Shown here piece by piece: positions 18,862-27,858 of a DNA stretch of 45,273 nucleotides (the first letter of the stretch is position 1; every line of letters begins with the position of its first letter). This stretch comes from Nitrosomonas sp. (GTDB lineage: Bacteria; Pseudomonadota; Gammaproteobacteria; Burkholderiales; Nitrosomonadaceae), in contig JAMWZW010000015.1 in assembly GCA_024281995.1 (NCBI GenBank), positions 1-45,273 on the forward strand. The letters are read 5' to 3'. Under the pieces are notes generated by a model, which was not told where the DNA came from, made no database searches, and saw nothing but the letters and a program-made list of their open reading frames with translations. The translations under genes and the position numbers were made by a program.

Positions 18862-20244
18862 TTACATTACCAAAAAATAACAAACTACCGTAATCACTGC
18901 CACGCCGATAAAATTCAATGCCAATCCTTCGCGCGCCATGTTGGCGACAGTGACGTGACCGCTGCCAAATACGATGGCATTCGGCGCGGTGGCGACTGGA
19001 AGCATGAAGGCGCAACTTGCGCTCATCGCAGCGGGCACCATCAGCAGACTCGGTTCGAGACCGGCGCCAAGCGCGGCTGAAGCGAGGATGGGTAACAATA
19101 AAATTGTGGTTGCGGTGTTGCTGGTGGTTTCGGTCAGGAAAGTGACGATTAAGGCAATGGTGGCAATCATCAGCAATGGATGCAAGCTGGCAAGCATTGT
19201 CAAGTGCTCGCCGATGGCATGCGACAAACCGGATTCCATGAAAGCTTGCGCAATGGCAATGCCTGCCGCAAACAGGATTAGAATGCCCCAAGGCACGCGC
19301 TCGGCCGTTTCCCAATCGATTAATCGGCCGCCGCGTCCGTTCGGTACCAGAAACAACGCAACCACGGCAACCAGCGCCACGATAGCATCGTTTGCACCTT
19401 TGAGATCTAACCACGCGCTCCAGCCGCCGAAGGGTTCAAGGCGCGTAATCCATGCCAATGCAGTCAATGCGAAAATAATCAGCACGCGGCGTTCTTCCGG
19501 CCGCCAAGCGCCTGCGGGCGGAATCGTCAAGAGACCACGGTAGTGGAGTTTACGTGTTAGCCACAATCCGGCTATCGGAATAAAAATCAGTACTACCGGC
19601 AATCCCCAATTCATCCATTGCAAGAAACTCACGGCTGTGCCTGTAAATTTCTCGTATTGTTGCATGAACACCAGATTCGGCGGGGTTCCGATCGGCGTGC
19701 CCAAACCGCCGATGCTACTGCCGTAAGCAATCGCCAGGAGCAGTGGCACCGCCATTTTTTTATCCGGGCTTTGTGCTATAACCGCCAACGCAATCGGCAG
19801 CATCATCAACGTTGTCGCAGTATTTGAAATCCACATGCTCAGCGCCGCAGCCGCCACCATAAACCCCAGCACAATACGGCGGCTGCTATGACCACCCATG
19901 ACATTGACCATGCCCAATGCAATGCGGCGATGCGCACCGGAGCGCTCCATCGCTGCTGACAAAATAAACCCGCCCAACATCAACAGAATCAATTCATTGC
20001 CATATGCCGCCGCAATTTTTTCTTGAGGCAGCACACCTGTCAAAGGAAAAATTGCCAGCGGAATAATCGACGTAGCGGGAATTGGAATCGGTTCAAAAAT
20101 CCACCACACCACGCACAAAATTGCCACCGCTCCGGTCCAGCACGCTTGCGTTTGCCAGCCCCAGTGATTCATGCTGAATGCCACAGCCGCAGCCAATAGC
20201 GGGCCGGCAATCATTGCCCATCGGCGATTAAAGTTGGTAGTCAT
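18862..20244 (-). CDS. DASS (SLC13) family anion/dicarboxylate transporter
   Basis: 460-residue inner-membrane transporter. Two Ser-Asn-Thr motifs, WISNTATTLMMLP and TETTSNTATTILLLP, mark the inverted repeats that bind Na+ and substrate in this family; GGFILSAAMERSG and GTPIGTPPNL are also present. Likely substrates are C4-dicarboxylates, citrate or sulfate; the sequence does not decide. It lies 85 bases upstream of cstA on the same strand and may be co-transcribed. Long open frames on the opposite strand here are shadows of the GC-rich codons. Confidence 0.92.
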   Translation of the reverse strand: MTTNFNRRWAMIAGPLLAAAVAFSMNHWGWQTQACWTGAVAILCVVWWIFEPIPIPATSIIPLAIFPLTGVLPQEKIAAAYGNELILLMLGGFILSAAMERSGAHRRIALGMVNVMGGHSSRRIVLGFMVAAAALSMWISNTATTLMMLPIALAVIAQSPDKKMAVPLLLAIAYGSSIGGLGTPIGTPPNLVFMQQYEKFTGTAVSFLQWMNWGLPVVLIFIPIAGLWLTRKLHYRGLLTIPPAGAWRPEERRVLIIFALTALAWITRLEPFGGWSAWLDLKGANDAIVALVAVVALFLVPNGRGGRLIDWETAERVPWGILILFAAGIAIAQAFMESGLSHAIGEHLTMLASLHPLLMIATIALIVTFLTETTSNTATTILLLPILASAALGAGLEPSLLMVPAAMSASCAFMLPVATAPNAIVFGSGHVTVANMAREGLALNFIGVAVITVVCYFLVM

Positions 20245-20611
20245 ATAGTGGTCACACTAAGTGGATTCAGAGCATTCCAATAAACAGGCTTAATACCGGT
20301 TGTTTTTGATGCACGCATCATGCCGCAGCACCTTTGGCGCGTCAATGAATGTTTAATCAATAAAAATCATACGTTGTGTTTTTTTCACAGCTTTAGAAAG
20401 TGAGCGTGACTAGTATTGATTGAGTGGCTCAAAATGAGGGAAATCAGTTTTATACTAATTTTCGTTAAGAAATATTTTTTTAGTCAATAGAGGAAGGCAA
20501 GATATTAAAAATGATTTCTAAAAATGAGCTAGGGTCTGCTGGCTATTGAAGATATGGACTTCATATTTGACACTGCGCATCAGTACAGGTGATTGAATTA
20601 TATAGAATTAA

Positions 20612-20630
20612 ATGGAATTGTCACTTCCAT
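20612..20630 (-). terminator. weak hairpin after the decayed gene; otherwise quiet 20245-20642
   Basis: ATGGAA (20612-20617) and TTCCAT (20625-20630) can pair, and on the minus strand the hairpin is followed by a T-rich tail, so it may end transcription of the decayed gene upstream. The rest of the 398-base gap is AT-rich. It should hold the DASS promoter, but no gene or strong site could be identified in it. Confidence 0.3.
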
Positions 20631-20642
20631 TCGTGCCAAGGG

Positions 20643-21430
20643 TCACCAGATCGTCCACGGTCCAGAATATTCCTTTAGGACGGCATCTCCGTTTTGTGCA
20701 AAGAAAGTGGTGGCGGCGGGATCGTTCAGGAGGATTTGCCCAGCCGAGAGATGTACCAAGTCATCATTAGTATCGAATAGCTGCCAGCCGTCTTTGGGAA
20801 TCAGCGAGGCCAATTCGCGATAGATGCCTGAGGGATCGCCTTGCTGCAGAATCGGGTAGATCTCGGCGATCTCCTTATAGCGGAACGTGTTGTATAATGC
20901 TACATCGTTTTTAGAGGGAGCGTTTTTTTCTGCACGGTCCGAGATTATGTCTACCATCTCTGGCAAGATGAACATCCGTTTGCAGCGTCCTTGGAATATA
21001 AGCTCCGGACCATGTTGATGTTGTCGGCGATACCGTCCTCGATTGCCTACGGGATCGCTGAAGTAGAACGTCGAAGAGCGTCCGGGCACTGAAGACGAGA
21101 ACTTGTAGTTCATTCTTGTGAACAGACTCATAATATGAAGCGGTGGATTTCCGTTTCCTTTCTGCATTTGTTTTTCCAATAAAATGAAGTTTGCGATGCC
21201 TCGACAGATGCTCACTGATGACTTCTGGCCAACGCTCCAGAGGATTCTGCATTAACAAGCGATTTATGACAAGCGCAATCTGTGCAGGACGGTAGGAGAT
21301 GTGCTGTATCGGATGTGAGCGGATTGTGGATTGCCCTTGGCGAGACTTTCTGTGAGAGTAACCAGTCAAGAGCCGTAAGCCATTGATAAAATCCGTGCAG
21401 CATGTAGATATCTATTGCTAGCTATGTAAA
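20643..21430 (-). pseudogene. decayed gene, family not recognised
   Basis: No single frame covers this region, yet protein-like stretches continue from frame to frame. One frame gives HIMSLFTRMNYKFSSSVPG and later MFILPEMVDIISDRAEKNAP through a 110-residue tail ending GPWTIW and stop. Between these (about 20975-21045) a different frame reads DGIADNINMVRSLYSKDAAN, which looks more natural, implying two compensating frameshifts. A third frame upstream (to about 21400) may hold the N-terminal part. The original function is unknown. The C-terminal 110 residues, from an ATG at 20975, could still be expressed. Confidence 0.4.
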
Positions 21431-21446
21431 ATGTCAACTGATCCTA

Positions 21447-21685
21447 GTGTTTTTTGCTTTAGTTACGTTTGCTAGTTACCTAACGATTATGGGCAAAAGC
21501 TCGCTGGAGACGCTTAATGTCCGCAGTACACCTGAGCAAGCGGAGCTTCTCATTATGGATGAGTCTGGAACTAAAATTTTTGAAGGCAAAACACCGACTT
21601 CACTGCCGCTAGAAAAAAGAAAAGCTCCTTTTGCAGCAAAAAATACAATGGGGAAGTCTTGAAAGAAGGCTATACGGAATTGTAG
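21447..21685 (+). pseudogene. frameshifted PEGA-like exported protein
   Basis: The first frame (GTG start at 21447) gives a hydrophobic leader and LNVRSTPEQAELLIMDESG, with KIFEGKTPTSLPL, the pattern of PEGA-type surface or lipoprotein domains. After the A-rich run at 21612-21623 the frame continues with unrelated residues, while another frame resumes the family pattern as SKKYNGEVLKEGYTEL and then stops at 21683-21685. A one-base deletion in the run explains this. Probably inactive. Confidence 0.55.
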
Positions 21686-21824
21686 CAAGACATTCCATTT
21701 GTTTTACGTGACAAAATATCCAGATTCCCATAATTTATGGTTTTTTGCACAGCAAATATAACACCCAGATTCTAATATACAATCGCGATATTTAATTTAT
21801 TTAATTAATTCTAAAGGAGTTTTT

Positions 21825-22565
21825 ATGGCTTCAGGACAAGAAGTTTTAATGCATAATCAGGTAACCGTTGAACAAGCCAATGCATTTATTTTGGCGAATA
21901 TTGAGCAACCTGAAGTTATTTTTGATACTGCAAAAAAATTTGGCATCACCACTCAACACCTCAGCGACATCACAGGATATTCAACAGAAATTATCAGCGA
22001 ATATTTCTTGTCTTCCGGATTGGATAACAAAGTACTCGAAGATATCAAAATATTGTTAAACTCAGAATTAGGTGATCTGGCCAGTCTTGTTGGGTTTAAT
22101 GATCATAGCGATGCGTTATCGACAGCTTCCCTTGCTGACAAGGTAAAACCTAACATTATTTCTGAGGATTACAGCGGTTTTTTTGAACCTGTATTCGGTT
22201 ATCAAATCGATGATGGCTTCTATACCCCGGATGAATTGGGTGTTTCGCATTTGGGCAAAAATGTTCCTGCAACAAGCGAAAGCATCGAATCCTTATTCTA
22301 TGGCACGTTGATAAACCTATATGCTGCACTAGATGATGCCGAATTAAGTGAGCTCAAAGGTTTTTCTCATAATGGCAGCAATGTTGACGAATACCGGTCA
22401 TTACTTACCGATGCGTTGAATGATCCCGCTAATCGCAGTGATCAGGATCTAGCCAATCTGATCGCTGGCGACGCTGAAGTACTGATTGGTGAGTTTTGGT
22501 ACGGCGATGCCATTGTTAATGGAATCCACGACCTAAGCCTATTAGGTTTAGGTGGTATTGCTTAG
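21825..22565 (+). CDS. acidic protein of unknown function
   Basis: 246 residues, strongly acidic, no N-terminal signal peptide. AAGGAG sits seven bases before the ATG, so it is probably expressed. Residues 13-75 form a helical module (EQANAFILANIEQPEVIFD, FGITTQHLSDITGYS) that looks like a small helix-turn-helix-like fold. The last 30 residues are glycine, aspartate and leucine rich and end in a hydrophobic tail (LSLLGLGGIA), which could be a type I secretion signal (inference). There are no cysteines or obvious catalytic motifs. It lies alone between decayed genes and rsgA, which fits an accessory gene. Confidence 0.75.
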   Translation: MASGQEVLMHNQVTVEQANAFILANIEQPEVIFDTAKKFGITTQHLSDITGYSTEIISEYFLSSGLDNKVLEDIKILLNSELGDLASLVGFNDHSDALSTASLADKVKPNIISEDYSGFFEPVFGYQIDDGFYTPDELGVSHLGKNVPATSESIESLFYGTLINLYAALDDAELSELKGFSHNGSNVDEYRSLLTDALNDPANRSDQDLANLIAGDAEVLIGEFWYGDAIVNGIHDLSLLGLGGIA

Positions 22566-22659
22566 TCAATTGCATCAAATCCCATTTCATAAATATATAC
22601 TGCATCTTTGCGGGATGCGGTAATACTTTAAAACACGCCAAACTCGTTCTAACAATCAA

Positions 22660-23559
22660 CTATTCTCTGCACAGCAAGCGTTGATAAAAAGCCAGCCGTT
22701 TGGGATGAATTTTTCCTTGCTGCGCAGCTTGAACCACTGCGCACCCTGGCTCTTGGTTATGCCGGCAATTGCTGAATTTGCATTGACCTATGTAGGGGTG
22801 AAATTCGATAAAGCCCCAGGTGAGATTTTCTTGTGGAATGTAGTTGAGTCCGAATTCCTGAAATCCCGGAGAATCGATGATTGCGCTATTTGCATCCAAT
22901 GCATAAAGCTGAGAGTGCGTGGTGGTATGAGTACCGGAATCGAGCGCTTCGGATATTTCCGCAGTAGCGCGCCGGGCTTGCGGAATCAGCGCGTTCAGCA
23001 ATGTCGATTTGCCCATGCCGGATTGCCCGGCCAAGACACTCAGATGATTTTGCAAATAGGGACGCAGTGCGGAAACATCCTGTAAGGCACTGATAGGCAG
23101 TACGCGATAACCCAGGTCGCGGTATAGAGACAGCGTTTCCATTGCTGTTTGTGTCGGTTCAATCAAGTCGGCTTTGTTCAGCACGATTAAAACTTCGATA
23201 TTTTCACTTTCAGCCGCGACCAAGCAACGATTAATCAATTCCTCACTAAAACTCGGAATCGCCGCTATTACGATAATCACTTGCGTTACATTGGCAGCAA
23301 TGATTTTTTCCTTGAATGCATCGCTGCGGTACAACTTTGAAGTGCGCGGCTTAATTGCCTCGATCACGCCCTGTCCTGCGGTAGTAAGTTGATATTCCAC
23401 TTGATCCCCACAAGCGATGCCACCTTTCTTGCCGCGCATAACACAGGAGATTATTTCACCGCTTGATGTTTCAACCGAAAAATGCCGGCCAAATGCGGCA
23501 GTCACTAATCCGGTTAAGCGCTCTGTTTGTGGCCGGACTTTTTTACGAGAAATACTCAA
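22660..23559 (-). CDS. rsgA: small ribosomal subunit biogenesis GTPase RsgA
   Basis: Circularly permuted GTPase that helps late 30S assembly. Motif order is permuted as expected: LNKADL (G4), then GQSGMGKSTLLNAL (G1), then DSPGFQEFG (G3). An N-terminal OB domain and a C-terminal zinc knuckle (QCKFSNCRH and PGC) flank it. 299 residues, normal. The start is TTG, overlapping the phhB stop; no ribosome site is visible, so translation is likely coupled to phhB. Confidence 0.95.
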   Translation of the reverse strand: MSISRKKVRPQTERLTGLVTAAFGRHFSVETSSGEIISCVMRGKKGGIACGDQVEYQLTTAGQGVIEAIKPRTSKLYRSDAFKEKIIAANVTQVIIVIAAIPSFSEELINRCLVAAESENIEVLIVLNKADLIEPTQTAMETLSLYRDLGYRVLPISALQDVSALRPYLQNHLSVLAGQSGMGKSTLLNALIPQARRATAEISEALDSGTHTTTHSQLYALDANSAIIDSPGFQEFGLNYIPQENLTWGFIEFHPYIGQCKFSNCRHNQEPGCAVVQAAQQGKIHPKRLAFYQRLLCRE

Positions 23560-23897
23560 ATTGAGAAAAGCTTATCGATTTTAGCCGCACAGATAAAATC
23601 ATTTTCCGATAACCCGCCAATTGCGTGCGTGCTATATGTAACTACGCATTGATTGTAACCAACCAACATGTCAGGGTGGTGATCCTCGCGATGAGAAACC
23701 CATGCCGCCGCATTCACAAAGGCCATAGTTTGATAGTAATTTTTAAACGTGTAGGTTTTGCTAATTTGCTTGTCTTGCTGTTGCCAGCCTTCCAGTTGCT
23801 GCAAAAAAGCAATTACTTCAGAACTTGAAAGCGGCGGAACGCCACCCTCACACGGTTTGCACTGCTTGGAGGTTAAATCACATTCGTTATTGCTCAT
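23556..23897 (-). CDS. phhB: pterin-4a-carbinolamine dehydratase
   Basis: 113 residues. The family core is clear: KTYTFKNYYQTMAFVNAAAW, then SHREDHHPDMLVGYN with the two His of the active site, and VVTYSTHAIGGLSENDF. It dehydrates 4a-hydroxytetrahydropterin and is often a housekeeping pterin repair enzyme; no phenylalanine hydroxylase is present nearby. ATGA overlap with the M48 protease upstream and TTGA overlap with rsgA downstream make a coupled three-gene unit. Confidence 0.95.
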   Translation of the reverse strand: MSNNECDLTSKQCKPCEGGVPPLSSSEVIAFLQQLEGWQQQDKQISKTYTFKNYYQTMAFVNAAAWVSHREDHHPDMLVGYNQCVVTYSTHAIGGLSENDFICAAKIDKLFSI

Positions 23898-25150
23898 GCT
23901 TGCCCCTGACTTTGTAAATGCGCCACACGGATCGATGCTGGCGGATGTGAATCATAAAAAGCGGAATGCAACGGATCCGGCGTAAGCGTCGCAGCATTGT
24001 CCTGATAGAGTTTAACCAATGCATGAATCAAATCATCCGCCGATGAATTTTGCGCGGCATAAGCATCGGCCTCAAACTCATGTTTGCGTGAATAAATACT
24101 GGATAAAGGATGCAGTAAGAAGGTAAATACCGGCATCACTAGGAAAAACAGCAATAAAGCCATCGCCGTTGACGGCACAGTTGATACCGTTACCCCTAAG
24201 CCTTCGTAAAACCAGCGTTGTTCCATCAGATATCCGAGCATCCATAAAAAAGCCAGGCTCATCGCAAACGAAATGACAATGCGTTTGATTACATGACGGT
24301 GCTTGAAATGTCCCAGTTCATGCGCCAGAACTGCTTCGATCTCAGCCGGGTTTAAACGCGATAACAAGGTATCAAAAAAAACAATGCGCTTGGTTTTGCC
24401 AAAACCGGTGAAGTAAGCATTACCATGGTTGCTGCGGCGCGAGCCATCCATGACGAACAATCCACTCGTTTTAAAGCCACATTTATTCATCAATTGCTCA
24501 ATGCGTGTTTTGAGTGTGGCATCTTCCAACGGGGTAAATTTATTGAACAGCGGCGCAATCCAAGTAGGAAAAATTGCCAAAACAAACAAATTGAATGCAA
24601 TCCATGCTAACCATGCATAGAGCCACCAATTTTCTCCCATTTTTTCCATTAACCAGAGCACACCAAAAAGTAAAGGTGCTCCGAGCAACAGGCCTAGTGC
24701 CGCTTGTTTCATCAGATCTGTGAGAAACATAGTTGGTGTCATTTTGTTAAAACCGTATTGTTCCTCGATGACAAAGGTACGATAGTAGCTTAATGGGATT
24801 TCAACCACACTCATGATAAAAAAAGTGCTTATAATCAGTGCCATGCCATGTGCTAGCGGATCAATCAACCAAGCTGACCAGAATTCATTCAGTAAATTTA
24901 AGCCGCCACCCAACGTGAATGCCAGTAAAAGTACAACATGTAACAGAATGCCGGGATACCCTGCGCGAGTTTTTGCGCAGGTGTAATCTGCAGCTTTTTG
25001 ATGATCAGCTAAGCTAATCTGGCTGGAAAATTCTTCCGGTACTTTCTTCTGGTGAGCTCGAACATGACGAATATGTCTTGCTGACAACCAAATCTGGGTC
25101 AGTGTCGTCAACAATAATGCAATAAGAAAAATCAATGTAAATGTGTGCAT
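23894..25150 (-). CDS. M48-family (Ste24/CAAX prenyl protease-like) membrane metalloprotease
   Basis: 418 residues with several transmembrane segments, the zinc motif HELGH (about residue 280) and a downstream third ligand region KHEFEADAYA. GSRRSNHGNAYFTGFG is typical of the Ste24-like branch rather than the short HtpX proteins. It probably degrades misfolded or prenylated-type membrane proteins; bacterial substrates are poorly known. No clear ribosome site precedes the ATG at 25150. First gene of the M48-phhB-rsgA unit, divergent from orn. Confidence 0.92.
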   Translation of the reverse strand: MHTFTLIFLIALLLTTLTQIWLSARHIRHVRAHQKKVPEEFSSQISLADHQKAADYTCAKTRAGYPGILLHVVLLLAFTLGGGLNLLNEFWSAWLIDPLAHGMALIISTFFIMSVVEIPLSYYRTFVIEEQYGFNKMTPTMFLTDLMKQAALGLLLGAPLLFGVLWLMEKMGENWWLYAWLAWIAFNLFVLAIFPTWIAPLFNKFTPLEDATLKTRIEQLMNKCGFKTSGLFVMDGSRRSNHGNAYFTGFGKTKRIVFFDTLLSRLNPAEIEAVLAHELGHFKHRHVIKRIVISFAMSLAFLWMLGYLMEQRWFYEGLGVTVSTVPSTAMALLLFFLVMPVFTFLLHPLSSIYSRKHEFEADAYAAQNSSADDLIHALVKLYQDNAATLTPDPLHSAFYDSHPPASIRVAHLQSQGQA

Positions 25151-25295
25151 AATTGATAGTTAAATTAACAAAAGAATGGTATGAAATAAACGCTGTTATC
25201 AATTAATCGGTTTGCTATTAATTGTATAAAAGTGACGGACTAGTACCAATATGACACAATTAAACGCATTTTATTCAAAAAATATCGAAATAATT

Positions 25296-25841
25296 ATGAC
25301 ACAAGATAACAATAACCTCATCTGGGTTGACATGGAGATGACCGGACTCAATCCAGATACTGATCGTATCATTGAAGTGGCTTTGGTTATTACCGATTCA
25401 CAGCTCAATACCATTGCTGAAGGTCCGGTTCTGGTCGTGCACCAATCCGATGAAGTGTTGGAGGGCATGGATAAATGGAACAAATCTACCCACGCCAAAT
25501 CCGGTTTAATTGATAAAGTTAAGACCTCACCACTCAGTGAAGCTGAGATTGAAACGCAGTTGATTGAGTTTTTGAAATTGCACGTACCTGCAGGCGCATC
25601 ACCAATGTGCGGCAATTCAATTTGCCAGGACCGGCGTTTTATGGTTCGCTCAATGCCGCAATTGGAGGCTTATTTTCACTATCGTAACCTGGATGTCAGT
25701 ACATTCAAGGAGTTGGTTAAACGCTGGAAACCCGAAATTGCAGCAGGCCTGACCAAAGAAAGTAAACATGAGGCTTTGGCTGATATTTACGATTCTATCA
25801 ATGAATTGAAATATTACCGCCAACACTTTATTGTTGCTTGA
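25296..25841 (+). CDS. orn: oligoribonuclease
   Basis: 3'-to-5' exoribonuclease of the DEDDh family that finishes degradation of RNA dinucleotides and pGpG. The acidic residues sit in [15 protein letters not shown] and [10 protein letters not shown], with [10 protein letters not shown] conserved. Starting at the ATG 25296 gives 181 residues, exactly the E. coli length; an upstream ATG at 25251 would add 15 residues that resemble nothing in the family. Neither start has a convincing ribosome site. Confidence 0.96.
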   Translation: MTQDNNNLIWVDMEMTGLNPDTDRIIEVALVITDSQLNTIAEGPVLVVHQSDEVLEGMDKWNKSTHAKSGLIDKVKTSPLSEAEIETQLIEFLKLHVPAGASPMCGNSICQDRRFMVRSMPQLEAYFHYRNLDVSTFKELVKRWKPEIAAGLTKESKHEALADIYDSINELKYYRQHFIVA

Positions 25842-25947
25842 ATCACGATCATTATTTATGCTTTCTTAAGTATCGTGCATACTGGATTGCCGAATTAATA
25901 TACGAACCACGGAATAAGCTTATTTTTCATATACTAGGAGAAGTAAC

Positions 25948-26352
25948 ATGTTGCTCATAAAAAATTTAATTTCGATGGCTATTGGAACCGTTTTTTTCCT
26001 TACATTGAGTACGATAGCCGCATTCGCTGCAGATTCGACCAAAACGACTGAGCACCAACATCAAAGCGGTCAGGGTGGAAGCCATAGTCATAACGATGGG
26101 AAGTCCGCAGGCCACAGCCATCACTCAGCCCATCAATGCGAGCATATGATGTCATCCGTTGATCAAAATAAAGATGGTAAGATCAGTAAACAAGAATTCC
26201 TCAAACATCACGAAGCAATGTTTGATAAAAAAGATACCAACAAAGATGGTTTTCTAGATGAAACAGAAATGAACCGGATGATGTGCCATATGCAACAACA
26301 TGATCATCATAAAGATAATGATCATGCACACGGCGATACAAAAAATAACTAA
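25948..26352 (+). CDS. exported His-rich EF-hand protein
   Basis: 134 residues: a signal peptide (about 1-28, ending AFAA), a histidine-rich stretch (HQHQSGQGGSHSHN, AGHSHHSAHQCEHMM), two consecutive EF-hand loops (DQNKDGKISKQE and DTNKDGFLDETE), then a second His-rich tail (MCHMQQHDHHKD, DHAHGD). It should bind Ca2+ through the EF-hands and probably transition metals such as Cu, Ni or Zn through the His/Met/Cys flanks. Good AGGAGA ribosome site before the ATG. It stands alone, convergent with the M16 protease. Function beyond metal binding is unknown. Confidence 0.88.
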   Translation: MLLIKNLISMAIGTVFFLTLSTIAAFAADSTKTTEHQHQSGQGGSHSHNDGKSAGHSHHSAHQCEHMMSSVDQNKDGKISKQEFLKHHEAMFDKKDTNKDGFLDETEMNRMMCHMQQHDHHKDNDHAHGDTKNN

Positions 26353-26371
26353 TTGCCAGAAAAGAGGGCGG

Positions 26372-27781
26372 TTAGTGCCTTAAGTCACTGGACGGTGCAA
26401 TTGGTCTTTTTTGCGCTAACGGTTGTGGGTCCAATACTGCGACCGTTAGACTGTCTTCATTGAAATATTTCTTCGCAACATCTCGTATTTGCTCGGCAGT
26501 AATGGTTTTTAGCTTTTCTAGAATAGTATCTATGTCTCGATAGGACAACCCTGTGCTTTCCAATCTTCCTATTTGCATTGCTTGGGAGAAAATGGAATCA
26601 CGCTGATACACATGGCCGGCTATCACTTGCGCTTTAACTCGTGCAAGTTCTTCTTCGGTAACGCCTTCTTTAATGATTTTTTCAATCTCATCGCGTAAAG
26701 CTTGCTCAAGTTCTGCTATTGTTTTTCCCACACCCGGAACAGCGCTCAGAAAAAAGATACTTGGACCGCGAGCTATTGCGCTATAGCCTGCACTGGCAGA
26801 ATTGGCAATTTGCTTTTCGCGTACCAGTGTTTTATTCAATCTCGCAGAGGAGTGGCCATCTAAAACACTTTCCAATACTTCCAGGGCGTAAGGCTCCCAA
26901 TCCGCTGCAGCATCTTTAATCACTGGCGCATGATAGCCCATAATAAGATAAGGTAATTCTGCGGGTGCTTTGACTGTTATCCGCTTGACGCCTAGTTGTG
27001 GCGGTTCAATTTGAGGTTTGCGCGCATCCATGGTAAGCAACGGACGCTTCTCAATCACACCATAGTTTTCTTGTGCCAGTTTGAAAACTTCAGCGGCATC
27101 GACATCGCCCACAACAACCAATATGGCATTATTTGGCGCATACCAGTGGTTGTACCAGTCTTGCGCATCTTCTACACGCATGTTTTCCAAATCATTCATC
27201 CAACCGATGATCGGATTTTTGTAAGGATGTGACTGATAAGCCACCGCCATCATTTTTTCATACAGCAATGCACGCGCTTGATCATCGGTACGTAACCGCC
27301 TTTCCTCCATGACGACTTTGATTTCTTTGGCAAACTCCTCTTTAGTCAGAATCAAGTTACGCATGCGGTCTGATTCAAGTTTCATGGCCATAGGTAAATG
27401 TTGTTTATGCAGTTGTTGATAATATCCCGTGTAATCATAACTGGTGAATGCGTTTTCACGTCCACCCGCGGCAGCAATCTTTTTTGAGAATTCGCCATTG
27501 GGAACTTCTTTTGTACCTTTGAACATCATATGCTCGAGAACATGAGCTACACCAGTTACTCCATTAACTTCGTCAATACTGCCGGCTTTGTACCAGATTT
27601 GCGTTACCACCACGGGCGAGCGATGGTCTTGCTTCACAATTAATTTCAGGCCATTGGCAAGTAAATACTCATGCGGATTGGCAAATGCCGGTAGCGAAAT
27701 TGATAGACTTATCAGCAGCAATGAGCCGAAAAATGAAATAAAGTGAGAAAACGTACTGTCAATATGATAATCAGGCTTCAT
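26372..27781 (-). CDS. M16-family zinc peptidase, exported
   Basis: 469 residues with an N-terminal signal sequence. The inverted zinc motif is HVLEHMMFKG (His-x-x-Glu-His, about residue 80), with the distal glutamate in VMEERRLRTDD, and the C-terminal M16 domain is complete. Enzymes of this type degrade peptides in the periplasm and often occur as a pair with a second, inactive homologue; none is adjacent here. Divergent from ftsY, the usual neighbour in betaproteobacteria. Confidence 0.94.
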   Translation of the reverse strand: MKPDYHIDSTFSHFISFFGSLLLISLSISLPAFANPHEYLLANGLKLIVKQDHRSPVVVTQIWYKAGSIDEVNGVTGVAHVLEHMMFKGTKEVPNGEFSKKIAAAGGRENAFTSYDYTGYYQQLHKQHLPMAMKLESDRMRNLILTKEEFAKEIKVVMEERRLRTDDQARALLYEKMMAVAYQSHPYKNPIIGWMNDLENMRVEDAQDWYNHWYAPNNAILVVVGDVDAAEVFKLAQENYGVIEKRPLLTMDARKPQIEPPQLGVKRITVKAPAELPYLIMGYHAPVIKDAAADWEPYALEVLESVLDGHSSARLNKTLVREKQIANSASAGYSAIARGPSIFFLSAVPGVGKTIAELEQALRDEIEKIIKEGVTEEELARVKAQVIAGHVYQRDSIFSQAMQIGRLESTGLSYRDIDTILEKLKTITAEQIRDVAKKYFNEDSLTVAVLDPQPLAQKRPIAPSSDLRH

Positions 27782-27858
27782 TTTTACTAACCTAAGTTTG
27801 AGTAAACAGAATAAAATTAAACTTTGGAAATTCCAATATTTTAATAGAGCCTACCAGA

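Noticed and set aside
18974-19543. 189-codon plus-strand frame opposite the DASS transporter
   Set aside because: Antisense to an intact SLC13 protein with both Ser-Asn-Thr motifs; low-complexity composition.
20593-20823. 76-codon plus-strand ORF
   Set aside because: Opposite the better-supported minus-strand protein-like tail ending GPWTIW; no ribosome site.
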